Shown here: one piece after another, positions 49,101 through 62,400 of the stretch | How positions within the stretch are numbered: position 1 is the stretch's first letter | How the letters are laid out: every line of letters begins with the position of its first letter | Made by a program: the position numbers and the translations under genes | Assembly (NCBI GenBank): GCA_026929865.2 | Contig: CM049398.1 | Location: 13,907,001 to 13,971,000 of the forward strand | Length of the DNA stretch: 64,000 nt | Reading direction: 5' to 3' | From: Hyperoplus lanceolatus | Taxonomy: Eukaryota > Chordata > Actinopteri > Uranoscopiformes > Ammodytidae | The notes under the pieces: generated by a model | The model's database searches: none | The model's input: the letters and a program-made list of their open reading frames with translations, nothing else | What the model was told of the DNA's origin: nothing

Positions 49101-50961
49101 TATACAACAGGTGCAGTGTTTAAATTTAACTTGGTACATTTATTCAATTACAATTTGAGGTATTTATCCGAAAACTTAGGAGACTAATTACTCTACAAAT
49201 TTTGCATCAAACTTTTTTGATTATCATTTAAGTGACCAGCCATTTCAATGCCTGTGTGACACTGCTTATATGTAGGCTACATCTGATTCAGTGTCCCACT
49301 TTCATAGACGGGTTACATTTAAGCATGCATAAACTGATACCTGCTTCATACGGGCACTGCACTAGTAAGTATAACATTTGTTGTGAAGTTTTAATGCAAA
49401 ATAATTACATATTTCACCTTTAACCAGATTACAGATTTTGATGGAGTAATCAAGGTTTTCAAGGTTTTTCCACCATTTTTATGTTGGTTTGTTGTTCTTT
49501 TTGGGACCTATTGTAGCTTTGAGAAACTCCCAACTGTTTGTTGATACAGTCCAATAATGTCATCTGAGCACAGCATTTTCCTACTATGACATGACACGTC
49601 TGCCGTATCATTTTTTATATTGCAACCACTAACCCTAACCCTTTTTTTTTTATCTTATCCTCGTATCGTATCCTTAACCTCTAACATGCTAACGTGTTAC
49701 TTTTCTAGCAACTTGAGGGAAATAGCAAATGACAAATCCACAAAAAGTCTTACTTCATACTTTATTCTGTATGATCATATGCTCATTAACTCCCTCCTTC
49801 GTAAAACGTATCATTTTGCATCAATAACCCGTGGCTTACACATGAAGAAAAATGAATACTCCTGAGAGGACGATAGATACTGTATTACATATTCAGTGAG
49901 TGTCTGTCTATATTATGCGTGTGCAATCTGCAGATAAAGCCACGGTTAACAGAGATATGATTTAGTTCCCCAACAGCTTGTGGTACGATCTGACACACAA
50001 ATTTCACAAACTGCACATCTGAATTATTGATTGCATCATTGCTTAAGTGGGACCAAAAATAGATGTTTTTAAATGTTATAATTTCCATAAATCTGCAATA
50101 CAAACTGCCAAAACGGTTCCAGCATAGATTTTAGTCTGCAAGAATGATGTAGTTTCTCATTTAGCAATGAACTGAACCAGGAAAATACACAGATGTAATG
50201 AGGGGGGAAATCACATTTTCTCTTTGAGGAATCTTGAGTTGACCAAAAAGACTGTAAACTGCTTACTGACGCAGACAAAATTATCAAGCCATAGATGGAT
50301 TTACTGTCACTAAAATCTGCATGGTCCAAAAACATTTGGATTTGTCAATACAGTTATTACAGTATTCAAGGATAATCTACTCTGTTTTGGTAGCATCTGT
50401 GTGATGGAATAATATTAGATTTAGTCTATTCACCAATTTTATTCACACCAAGTGATAACAATTCATGGGAATAGTCCAAATGAGCTCAGAGACTGCGTGG
50501 TCCCAAAGAGCGTCTCGTAAACTGTAGCCCAGTGTCCTTATCACACTGTGGCCAAAGACACATGCAATCCCCAAAACAAACTTTAATCTATGTAATGAAA
50601 TCGGCCATATTCATGTTGCATCTGTTCACTGGTTAATTCCCCAACAGTGGACTTGACGCCACATGGTCGGGGCCAACTAGAGCCCAAGTGAGAACAGTGG
50701 AGTTGGAAAAGCAGTGTTTGTTCATACTGTGGTACTAATCAGTTACAGTAAATACTAATTTACAAATAATAATAATTTATATACAGCCTTCCATGAAGCC
50801 CAAGGACATAAACAATGAAAAGCTCCAGCAGCATCTAGAGTAGCCACTTCCGAAAGAAAAGCAGGGTTCCCCAGAAAGTGAGTCACTGCCATAAGTCTTC
50901 TTTGCAGTGATAGCCCTGCTTGAAAAGCCCTGTTACGGAAATTAATATTATGTGTATGTAT

Positions 50962-52668
50962 TAGGGCTGCACAATATATCGAATTTTCATCGCAATGACG
51001 ATATTGGCTTCCCACGATGACGTGTACATGAATGTGCGATATTTTAAATGTGTGCTCAGCTGCGGAGCAAATCAATCACTCCCCAAACCACTCGCTGATC
51101 ATGTGCCTGTTCATGCTCCAACCTGGCAACCCCAGGTTCCCCGAGAGCAGTCAATGTAAGTCCAGTGGCTCCGCCCCCAAAGTGTGAACAATTTTCTGCC
51201 CGCATAGATAGAAAGCACTCCAAGAGCCGCGCGAAGAAGCAAGCTGCTGCGCGAGAGCAGACATCTGCGCTTGTGAAATCACATACATCCCCTTGTTAGT
51301 CTCTTTTTTTGTGTGGGGCCGGATTTATAACCCATTATTACATGACACTTTGCCAGGTCTGTTATCCAGCCAGACAGACCGCTGTCAAGAGTATAATGTA
51401 TAGCGAACGGGTCACCTAAGGACCTACGTCATAGTTTTGATGGATAGACGTCCACAAACAGGGCTACTCGTTCAGAAAACAATGGAATACTTTTTCAACA
51501 CGTCTTTGCATGTATCAGGAGAGCAGGGAACACAGGAGTCATGGTTAATGTCCGACAGGACTCCAGCAAGACGACGTGAGTACGTTTTGCTTCAGGCTGC
51601 AGCCCGCCATGTAAATGTTCGGCAGTCATTTTCTCCGTGAATTGTGTTATAGATTTTGGGGGATAATGCTTTGTTAGCTAGATGGAGCTCTGGTTAAGCA
51701 TGTTGGCCGATTACATTTACTATTTGTACAGTGTGCGAGTCTTGAGTTGTTTTAGCAAAACAGTAGCTCTGTGGCTAACAGCTGAGCCGTAGCCTTCAGT
51801 CAGCTGAAGCAGTCCAGCTGGGCGAGTAGACTATTCCACCGTTGCTAGTTCGTATCCTTGGTCGTTCCTATTTACTGCCGTATTGAACTACGTTTTCATT
51901 ACATAAGAACCTAGTGGGTTTGCAATGACTATTCCAGTTATTAGACAAGCTCCCAGGGTTGCTAATAACTCCATACAGTCAGTGCCTCAGCGTACACACG
52001 ACCTGAAGCGAAGATGAAACCTCGCGTTGGGAGTAAAGGCATGAGAGGCAGCAACATTTAACTAACGTGTTGCTGAGTGTTACCTGCCACTTCCCGTCTC
52101 CGTCCTTTCAATTAAAATTCCGACATAGTAGAGCCATATAGGTTGTGATTTATTTTGACAGGGCGCAGCTCATAATATACTTATTTTAGTTATACATTTT
52201 GGGCACAATTTTATTTAGTTCAAAATCAAGTTTTATACACATCCATCATGCAGGTACAATGAATGGAGTAAAATATTTTATATTTTGCTTTTAGGAGATG
52301 CAATGAGGTCAGGTGAGGAAACAAAGATGTGTTATTCAACAGAAATGTAGCACAAGGAAAAGTTAAAGCAGTGCTCTGTTGATTTGATTTTGAGTACAGT
52401 TTTGGTGCAATATTTTGATTTATATTTTCTTTGTGGAAATGCATTGACTTCAGGTAAATAATTATTATATTTATGCAGATATATGAACATTATCAGTAAT
52501 ATTGCATAGCCGATCACATGGATATGAAAGCGCTGTTATGTTTACGTGACAATCCAAGAAAAATATTTTACTCACTACAATTACTGAATAATCGTGGTAA
52601 AATATTGTGATATCAATATTGACCAAAATAATCGTGATAATCATTTTGGGCAATATCGTGCAGCCCTA
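50962..52668. mobile_element. hAT-type transposon with 8-base target duplication
   Basis: The 1,707-base element begins TAGGGCTGCACAATAT and ends in the complement of TAGGGCTGCACGATAT. Perfect GTATGTAT duplications flank it (50954-50961 and 52669-52676). An 8-base duplication with TAGGG ends is the signature of hAT enzymes. Subterminal regions carry repeated ATCG/TCGTGATA words. No long transposase frame is present. A GC-richer block at 51100-51300 could be a remnant 5' exon of the original element or captured DNA. Confidence 0.85.
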
Positions 52669-52689
52669 GTATGTATATGTATATGTATA

Positions 52690-52690
<1 letters not shown>

Positions 52691-52722
<32 letters not shown>

Positions 52723-52743
52723 AGCATATATATATATATATAA
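52691..52743. repeat. (GT)n and (AT)n microsatellites
   Basis: About 16 GT units (52691-52722), then about nine TA units (52726-52743), immediately beyond the right target duplication of the hAT element. Confidence 0.93.
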
Positions 52744-55700
52744 TATATTGCCATAAATTGTGAATACAAGTGCTCTAACTGTCAAAATGTTCTGAACTTA
52801 GTCTTGTGTAAGATAAAGTAATGTTGTTTATAACTGAGATAGTATGTACTGGAGACTAAGATTGCGCCAACGTATGTTTGTTATGACTCACTATGTTAAC
52901 CCTGATGAACTCTACGTAAGCTGATGTTGGTGCGCTAATAGAGTTTGCTATTACTGAAGCAAGACGGCCTTCTTCAGTTCATTCTACAATCCCATTGATT
53001 GTGTCTCGACTCATGTTTGCAAACATTTAAGATCTGTTTATTTGTACTTAAACATTGTGTCAACTGGTATTTAATTGCCAACTTCTCACCCTAACTAGAC
53101 AAGCTGATATTTCAGTTCCACGACAGCCTTCAGGGAGGAATAACAATGAATCCAATATTATTTACACCATTATCCCTCTATTCATATAAAGAAATACAAA
53201 TATGTTATGTCCACATTTAGGACACTTAAACTAGGAAGCTGAATCCTCTAGCCGTTCGACATGCCATGTTTTGCCTTTATTTCACAGCTTATTACCAGAC
53301 AGTCAGACAGGGGGTTTTGCACTTGTTAAAGAGGTGGGAATGGGTAAGGGATAATTCTGACCCCATTCTGACAGCTCACAGCTCGCCATCTTGTCACAGA
53401 CACTGAAGCAACATCAGAAGAACAAATGTCCTGCTGCATGGACTCTGTGTGAAGGTGGTGTCTGAGCCAGGAGAGGGAGATTTTAAGGTTTCTGTGATGA
53501 ATGTGAAATGTGACAAAACTAGATCAAATATAAAATGGGTCACCAGTCGTGATCGCTCCCCTTCGGATCTGCAGAGCACTATGGCAACACTCGGCTCATT
53601 ATTTTGGTTTTATAGCCAACTTTATATGACTTTATACCATTCCGGTTCAGTCTCACCTCTCGCATATTTTTTCCACCAATGCAGTTTGAGGGCCATTTCG
53701 GAGCCAGTGCCTGATCTGGAATAAGTTGTTTTTATTTGTATTTGTTTATTTTATATCTAATCAAAACATATTCACAGTCTGCAGCAATTGCCACAAGCAG
53801 CATACATATGCTAGACCACGTGTAGGCTATATAAAAATAAATAACGCCAGAATCAAAACTTTTAAATGTGATGTTGAAGTTGTTGTGTCTGAACTTGGGG
53901 TTATGGTGTTGTTTTTGGCCACAGCAGGTTTCTGTTGTAAGTGGGAAAACAACTCTAAAAACTCACTTTACACCTGCCCAGCAGCTGAGCAGCAGAGAAC
54001 CAAAGTTGGCCACAAGCTGGTAATCATCTTGGTGCACTTCGTAGCAAAATGTCTAGATATTCCCCTCAGTTGGTGGAGACCAAAACAAAGCTAAAGGAGA
54101 GTGAATGTTGGACTGTAATTCCATAGGTTATGGTTACATTACTCAAAATGAATCCTCCGTATCTACATGCTGCTTAAATGATCAATTTCACCATATCCAT
54201 TTTAAAAGACATGATAGACTAAGTTGGCGGTACACTTATCTAAAACAACAATCCTGCAATTAATCTTCCCTTCAGGAAGGATATAATATTTAATTTGTTG
54301 AAACTGTTTTAGAGATGTGTTGACTCAACTGTATGGTGGACAGGTGTTTCTATCATCTTGTCTACCACGTTTACATTGAGGGAAGTGGCCAAACAAATCA
54401 GTTAATGCAGGTTTAATACATCCTGTAAATCAGTCTTCAGTTAAAGGTTTATAAAAGCTAAGATTTGTACGCTTTAGTTTCAATCAGATTGCTTCTCCTT
54501 GTAAAACCCTCTGTTCCATATACACAGCATGAAGGTTTTTTCAGTCAACTGTATTGACTCTATATGTGCTCTGTGCTGTATTGTCAATTAGAGTGCGCCA
54601 GAAATAATATAAGTACAATGCACTAGTAAATTGCTGAGACACGGTTATTTCCCTATATGCACTCGGAGGTAGCAGATGTCCCTGCACATTGGACGCTATG
54701 TAATAAAAGGAAGAAGGGCAGTTCAAAAACCAGAACGGTTTGCAAAGGTGGACAAATCTTCCTCTTCGTAGTTAAAGGCCATAGTGTACTGTACCATGCC
54801 TTATACTTAAAGCCCAACCAGCTGAGGTACAACACAATGGATCACGCTGTAATTGTAGGTCAATCTTCTCAATGAAATAAGATTGGTGCCTATATACACT
54901 GCACATTTTGCACTGCAATGTGTTTGACTGGTTATCAGAAATGGCTCTGCTCCCAGAAGCTCAAAATTAGGTCTGCCGCAGTGTAGGGAAAATCTATATA
55001 CTTCATAGTCGTAGAAATGTTTACAGAATGATTATAGTTAAAAGCACAAATCTTTAATTTTTTTGATGGAACATTATCATTAAACTATAACTGTCAGTTT
55101 GATGGTTTTGGATTACCCAGGGTTTGAGACATGCTTCCTACACTGCATTAGGGGAAATACTGGTCAGGTTACACATGAGTGGTTAATAACATCCATGCCG
55201 TCTAACTTAAGTAAATGGTATATATCTTTATGTAAGCTGCTTGGTTGATAACATATTCAATGAAACAAGGTCATACAAGGTGAAACAACCTCAATAACAC
55301 AAAACGTTGTTGTGACTTAAAGGAATAGTTTATAATTTCACTCTCAGGAAGAAACCGAATAAGCGTATTTTCCAAAATGTCTAACTACTCCTTTAGATCA
55401 GTGAAGCTGTACGTTACAGCTTTATTTGTGATTTTATCTGTAAGCCACAAAGTATGTGTATTCATGTGTGGCAAAATGCAGTTCACAACTCTGAACACAT
55501 GAGTGTCACTGTAGTATAGTTTGTGTTTGTGTTTTAGTGACATCTTTCTACTCCTTTATTGTCACTGTTAATCATTGTGTACTGTGATACTTTGTATCTG
55601 CTGCAGTGTCAAAAATACTATGTCTTGTGGATTGACTGTGCTTGGCAACTAAAAAGATCCTGATTCTACCTCTGCACAAGAGGCATCCTCTCATAAATTC

Positions 55701-55747
55701 AAAAGTTTAAAACAAAAATAAAACAGACTTTTCAACAAACTTCTTAC

Positions 55748-55945
55748 CAGTGTACTCTGGATCCACATGAGGAGGGTAGAAGCGGAAGTTGATGAAGAAG
55801 GGGATAGGCACTCCAAACTTGAACCACTCCACCACATAGGGAGGCTGCTGGCCGTCCAGGGGAGGGGACACGTCACACCCCAGGATCACGCTCTCTCCGG
55901 CGCGCGCCGTCACAAACCGGGGCTCCTCTCTCACTCCGTGGGCAC
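55748..55945 (-). CDS. igsf9b: igsf9b exon: mature N-terminus and first half of Ig1
   Basis: The 198-base exon encodes 66 residues beginning AHGVREEPRFVTARAGE and ending PPHVDPEYTG. It carries the first Ig1 cysteine (ILGCDV) and the block VVEWFKFGVPIPFF, which matches mammalian IGSF9B closely. The acceptor is a pyrimidine-rich tract ending CAG (exon begins GTGCCCAC) and the donor is GTAAGAA. The exon starts in phase 1, so one base must come from an upstream signal-peptide exon that I could not locate. It ends in phase 1 and joins the exon at 47419 to give EYTG-RASL. Confidence 0.93.
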
Positions 55946-57866
55946 CTGAGGGGAAGAAGAAGAAGACACATTCACTACCAAGAAGGAATATTAATGTTCG
56001 TCTCAACGGGGCTCGAGTGTGACACGCAAGAGAACAAGGTGCAGACTTTTCCTACTCCACACAATCCCAGAAGACTAAGCAGAAAAAGTCAACCAGGACA
56101 AATGTACTAATAATAATTGTGTGGCTGGCTATAAAGGTGATGGACCAACATTCTACACACTGGGTTAGAGCAAAATTTTACTTAAGATATGTGGATTCTG
56201 ATTCGGAATGGTCACCATGCACATGGGCAAACCCTCTCTCTTTAATCAGCTTTCCTCGTCCTTCCACAAAATCTGTCACCTGCATCTGTCGGCCAGTGTT
56301 TTGTGGCTGTACCACACTGTACTATAAATGAGCTGCCAAGGGGTTCCATTGATCATAGCTGGCTGCTGCTCAGATAAGCTTTACTATGAGCACCACAAGG
56401 CCTGGCGTTGAGCCACGAATGTCCAGGCGAGCTGCCGAGTGTTGACCTATCAGATGACTGAAAGGTCGGCATACCTGCCTCAGCAGAACGCTCACTCTGG
56501 GAATGGATTTTCTCCAGCCGCCACCCCCGCTTTCATTGAACCTGCTGTATCTCCACCGTCAGAGCAAGCACCACTATCCGCCCTCGCCCAGGGAGAAATT
56601 CGCCTCGGGGATCAAGAGACATGCTGACGTATCACTCCGGAGAAACACCAGCTGAATAACTTAACGCTTTCATTAGCAATATCATTTGCATCAGCAAGGA
56701 TAATTTGAACAAGAGGAACAAATAGGTTGGGACTTGGAGGTATCACCAGTGTTACCGTCTGTAAAGACCGCTCCATCACCATCATAGTTGTAGGACCTGT
56801 TAGCAGCACGGGGCCTTTTCAGGCTGTGCACACCGGAAATAAAACCCAAATATTTTCCAAATCTGGAAAACAAAGCTCCACCCCTCGGGGCCATATGCAT
56901 CACTTAGTGATTGTGTTCACCAGTTTAATCTGCATCATCCTGTGACAGAGTTAATCCACTTTATTCGTTTTAGCCAGCACAGATTCTGGACAGAAAAAGA
57001 GCAGATTTAATCAAATTACACCATTTAAAGTGGAGATGTGGTCTGCCAGTTACAGGCTTCAGTCCTAGAATCTGCTTTGCCATTGTGCCTCTTTGTTAAA
57101 AAGTGGAAAAACAGCTATGCTATGCCACCATGAGCTCTATTGAGCAACACAAACCGAATGAAACGCATGTGCATGACTCAATGAACCGCAAATGAGCATT
57201 TAACTGCCTTTGTGGGTTTCTGACAGGTCAGCACGAGAATACAAAAAGCTGCACAAGTCTGAGTGCAAACCCAAAACAGGATTAATACCCAACAAACACG
57301 CTGTAAATGTTACAAGAAAAAAATCTCATAGGGGAGCTGATTGGCAAGAAACAGCCGGTGCACATCAAATAAAGAATGTGTAAAGATTCTGAAGATCACT
57401 GAGCCTGAATGAAAAGGGAGATGATTGTTGCAAATAGCTTCTGCAGGACGCTCTGCCCTGAAACCTGTACAAACCATGACCTTTTAAAGCTCTTCTAAAG
57501 AAACCTGTCCAATGCCGTTTTAAGCATAACAAAATCAGAAATCTTCTAAATTAATCCTTTTAGGCTTGCACACCTCAGCACGCTACATTGCCACCGCATT
57601 TATAAAACCTTTAAAAAAGATTATAATAAAGCCTTTGGTCAAGGGCTTTTGTCAAGGCATATGGTTTGAATGCCTCTTTTAAAATGCTCTTTGGGAATGC
57701 CCATTCCAATTGATATGTGCTTAAAGTAATGGTTCAACATTTTTGGAAAATTCTTTCCAAGCGTTAGATGATTTTTATTTATTTTTTCACAGTGTGTTTA
57801 TTGACATTTTTCTTTTTTTTCAACAACACACAAAAATAAAATCAAAGAAAATAAATGTAATAAAAT

Positions 57867-57875
<9 letters not shown>

Positions 57876-57921
<46 letters not shown>
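57876..57921. repeat. (AT)n microsatellite
   Basis: About 23 AT units ending exactly at the TA target of the element at 57920. Confidence 0.96.
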
Positions 57922-57924
<3 letters not shown>

Positions 57925-58465
57925 GAGAACGGGGTAATCTGAGGCACTATTTACATTTGCTCCCCTCTAAGCGAGCTAAAATGATTTATTACTCAAATTA
58001 ACATATTTCCCATTAATTCAGGATGTTTCCTATAAATGGGCATTAGCAGAATTTTTTCAAGACAAACGGCAGTGAAAATATGATCGTTTTAAAATAAGTT
58101 GTCATGTGGCTCACTTTACCCCAGCTGTGGGGTAAACTGAGACAGACCAAAAAAATCAAGGGGGTAAAGTGAACCAGCTGAGGGTAAACTGATCTGAAAC
58201 TACCATAACAACACATATTGTAACAGTTAGAATCCTGAAAGCTAGCCACACAATCCAGAACTAATGTCGGACTAGTAAAAGAAAGATGGGGTTTGGTCAA
58301 TTAAGCAAAGCAAATTTTCTAAACACTTGAAAGTAACTCTGAACAAAATCAAATTCAACATATTATAATTCAAAAGATTTTAATAAGATTCAAATGAAAG
58401 ATAGAACCAGTTAGATTAGAACACAGTCTGGGGGTCAGAACACAGGACCCTTAGAGCCAGCTTCA

Positions 58466-58731
58466 GGCCTTTCACACCAAAAAGAACCATGAGCCAGTTC
58501 CGGGATGGTGCTGGGGCCAGTTCAAAACTGGTTACAGCCTTATCCCAGTTATGAACCGGTTGGTTTCACAACTACCAGAGCCAGCCATGGAGCCGGCAAG
58601 AGAGCAACATCATGACGTCACTGTAAACGTGTGTGTACGTCGCCCGACGCCGCTGCTCTTGTGGCTAACGCTAAAGCTACCGCTAGCTTTAAGCACAACA
58701 ACAGCGGCGAATACGTTATTTTTACATGTCT

Positions 58732-58762
<31 letters not shown>

Positions 58763-59473
58763 AGTGAGTGTGCGTCTCTCCGTTTGTCTCTGTGTGTGTG
58801 TGTGTGTGTCTCCGTTTGTCTGTTATGTGTCGTCCTGCTCAGTGGGTTTACTTTCCTGTTACTTCAAAATAAAAGCCAACTCACGTTTGTCCAGTGAAAT
58901 CCTAATGTGAAGCCAGTGAAATGCCTTAATGCTCTATTTGTTTAACAGTAACTTAACTGCTGCGCACTGATCTAAAGATAGTGTTTTTTTAATATAGAAA
59001 GCCGTGTCTCTGGCATTACCGGTGGTGACACAAGTTTATTTTGCTAAAAAAAACGGCACATTGTCCCGCACAAATGTAGTCTTTGTCCCACATCTGGTGA
59101 ATTGGGATCTGGTCACCCTACTTTGCAAACAGGACCCATACAGCGTTTTTTCGCTGGTCAATTTGATCGCTACATTCAGTAATTATGTTATGTTTACGTC
59201 TCGTAGTAGCGGTGTTTTTAAATATGGCGGGCATGAGGTTTGAGCTTTGAGTTGGTCTGGTTGGTCAAGACAATCCCTCCATGAAGGTAAGGATAACCCC
59301 GCCCCCTGCCCCTGGCGTAAAAGCAGTTCTTGATTTAGACCCTGCTCAATACTGGTGTTTGAGTTGAACCGGTTTTTACAGGCCGTAGCCGGTTCTTTGG
59401 CGTTGTGAAACCAAAACACTGTCTCTAGCTCCGAACTAGCCCAGAACCGGCTCCGATTTTGCTGCGGTGTGAA
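58466..59473. mobile_element. nested inverted-repeat element inside copy 3
   Basis: Begins AGGCCTTTCACACC and ends GGTGTGAAAGGCCT, a 14-base perfect inverted repeat. Subterminal AGCCAGTTCCGGG and GAACCGGCTCC words follow. About 1 kb with no transposase and no clear target duplication. A GTCTGGGGGTCA word is found outside both ends (about 58427 and 59485). Confidence 0.65.
58737..58762. repeat. (GT)n microsatellite
   Basis: About 13 GT units, followed by degenerate GT-rich DNA to 58810 that includes a second GT run. Confidence 0.95.
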
Positions 59474-62400
59474 AGGCCTACTTGTGTCTGGGGGTCAAAG
59501 CATAGGAAAATCAGAACCAGTGAGAACAGCCTGCGACTCAGAACACAGGAGAAGACCCAACTGGATTATAACATCAGCCTGTCATACTCTACAACTAGGC
59601 CTACTCTACATTCCAGCCCTGAAGGTTACAGGGAAAGATGAGAAGGCGCTCTTTCCGTGTGGTTGCCCCAGGTCGTCTTCCTGGTGTATTTCCTTGGCAT
59701 GATGGCTTTTCTACAATGTGTATGACATTTTAATAAAACAAATGTTATGTAATATTACATTAAAATATGTTTAAGACTAAACTTAACTTGTGCCTTATGG
59801 TGCATTTGGCTCACTTTCCCCCACCACCACAATTTGAGAAAAAAATCTCAGCCATTCAGGCTAATCTTCAGTTATCATCATCACATGGTTTCATATGTTG
59901 GTAGTTCATCAACACGTATGATAGAAGTTTTTCTACGTGAATACATTTGCTTTGGCACAACAATTGATTAAGTTGACAGCAAGAACATTTACTTTTACAT
60001 GCAAAATACCTATTTTGGTGACAAAAACATGCTTACCACAGCACCATGAGGTCCTCTCTTTCATGGCCAGGGGGAAATGAGAGGGGCTTGAAAACATATA
60101 TCTCACATGACCACAAATGTTTTCTGTTGCCTAGATACAGGGGGTGGCTCACATTACCCAATGCCTCAGATTCCCCCGTTCTCCCCTATATATTAAAAAG
60201 TTAATAAATAAAAACACTTAAATTTATATTTAAACATTTTTTATATGTTTTTTTTAATCATCTGATATCTTCCAAAATGTTAATCGGTCAAGAAATGCAT
60301 TTTGATCTGTTCAATTTTCTGAATTAACTCTAACTAATTGTGGTCAGATTGCAGTTGATCATTGTATACTACTGGTTGTTCTTTCTGCTTGTGTGCTTGT
60401 CTGCTGTATTTTCGTTATCTTCCAAGCTAGTAATTTGCCTGCTTTCTATCCTTGCTCGTATAATTGTTTAGTCCACAGTAGACTATACTTTGTTAGATGA
60501 TAATTTGGCATATTTGGCCCTCAGAACAGACAGATTGTGTAATTTTTCTGGATCATCATGGTTGCGCTGTTAGCTTGTGTAACTAATGCGTTAGATGATT
60601 ATTAAATGTACCTATGAAATAAAAGGCTACAGCATCCACGTAGCTTAACTTAGCAAAAGCATAAAGACTGGTAACAGTGAATACATAATGTGGTCGAAGT
60701 TTCAGCTAAGATGGATGTGATTGTAACACAACAGGCTTTCCGCCATTTGAGTTTTAGAGTTTTCTGAACAGTCAGCACGGAAAGGATTGTCACAGTAAAA
60801 TAAATCTCAAATATATTCTCGAAGATCACGTCTGAGAAAACAATCTGGGGCCGACTGTGAATTCTCAGGAAACATGTGTAAACCTTACCAGGTGTTGGAT
60901 AACAAACCACTTTGAGTGTCTTTACTCTTTACTTACCAATGCATGGCTTTCAGAAGAAAACAGAAAGAAAACAGGCCTTTGCCCATGCTGAATTACAGTG
61001 GATACATTGTTTGGTTTGAGTAAGTAGAGTCACTTGACATGAAGCCCAGGCTCAAACTCGTGGTGGCTGCAGAAAATCCACTGCTTTCTGTGCAGACAGT
61101 TCCGGTTTAGCAGCTTGGGTTTCTTCTAGCTGGCTTTATTTCTGAATACTTGTGACATGGGGAGCACGTCTTGGACAGAGAACAGATTTTAAAGACTTGT
61201 GATAATATATCGGAGGGCAACTCATTCTCTAACTGCTTTATGGGATCCTCATGAAGGGCCAATCAGCACAGGCTTGGTCATCGCTTTTGCCTTTTTAATT
61301 TCCTTAAGAGACACAGTGACCCAGGAAAATGATGGGGGCTCATTCTCTGGAAAATGTGTATGCTCTCGTCAAAACATCAATGTTATACAAGATTCATAAG
61401 ATCTTCCAAAAAAACTGTCCTGTAGATACAAAGGGATCAATGGAGTAGAAGAGATCATAGCAATTCATGATTGCTTTTTGCGCAGTAAATGTCAACAGAA
61501 CTCAACTGAAGCTGAAACCCTCCTCATACACAGAGGCAGAATGTGTTGAGTAAGATCTGCATAAATCAGACAGCTAATAAATCCAAGAGCAATATGTTTT
61601 ATGAATATATCCCTGGCACATAGTGGATTTACCACGATGATCATGAATTCCTGAAGGGTAACAACTCAGTGCGCTGTCAGATAAATCATGTAAGCAGCAA
61701 GTACTTCATGTACAAAAGCAAAAGTACAGCAGGGATAATTCCTCATTGTGTGGAAAAGGTTAAATAGACACAGTTTTTCCTTTATGCCCTGTTTCATCAA
61801 GAATATTGTGAATCTGAATTTATATCGTGTCATGCATATAACCATGCCCAGTCCGCTAGGGAATAAAGGACACTGTACCTTCACACAAGCCAGGACCAGA
61901 GTGCAGCGTAAACACTTCCAAACAACAGAGAAAGTCCAGAAATAGAGAAGCAACTTAAGCATCTTTCACGAACAAATCCTCCGACCGTCATTGTCTACAA
62001 CAAAAGTAATAAATCAAATGCAAAAACATATAGGCCCACTGTATAGTGCTTGACTAATCTGAATAAATACAAAATAATCTGAATAAAAATCAAAAATACC
62101 TTCTTTTCCAGGCTTTTGAGACAAAGACAAATTGCACACCAGAATGTTCAAGGGATTTGTAGAGCCATATGGAAAATCAACTCTCTTAATTTGTGCAGTG
62201 CAAAAGATAAAGGGACTCCCTTGCAACTCAACTAACCCCAGAATACCAGCCCTCAATTGGTGAGATATGTGATCCAGGCCCCAACTTTTGTTTAAAGGGC
62301 ACATGAGTCATTACCTAAATGTTTAGCTCTGACAAGATATTTTCAAACCAAATTCATGAATTGCTCTAGAGAAAAACCAAAAATATCTAGATGCATTTAC

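Larger units (their letters stand above)
47420..55747 (-). other. igsf9b intron with an hAT-type transposon
   Basis: 8.3 kb, the largest intron seen. It contains a 20-base tandem duplication (49061-49100), a 1.7 kb hAT-type element (50962-52668) and TG/TA microsatellites at its edge. No exon recognised. Confidence 0.75.
57920..60188. mobile_element. TA-flanked TIR transposon, copy 3 (2.27 kb)
   Basis: Ends TAGGGGAGAACGGGGTAATC and the complement of TAGGGGAGAACGGGGGAATC, with TA at both borders. The end pattern (TAGGGGA, then GT/GG-rich words) is that of the copies at 27051 and 34064, but the interior differs. The subterminal region repeats words like GGGGTAAACTGAGAC. It carries a nested element at 58466-59473 and a GT microsatellite. 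No intact transposase. Confidence 0.7.

Noticed and set aside
61666-61962. Minus-strand ATG frame MLKLLLYFWTFSVVWKCLRC, considered as the igsf9b signal peptide
   Set aside because: Its hydrophobic run is broken by charged residues, and its best donor (GTACAG) leaves phase 0, while exon 55945 needs phase 1. Only a poor GTGTGA donor would fit.
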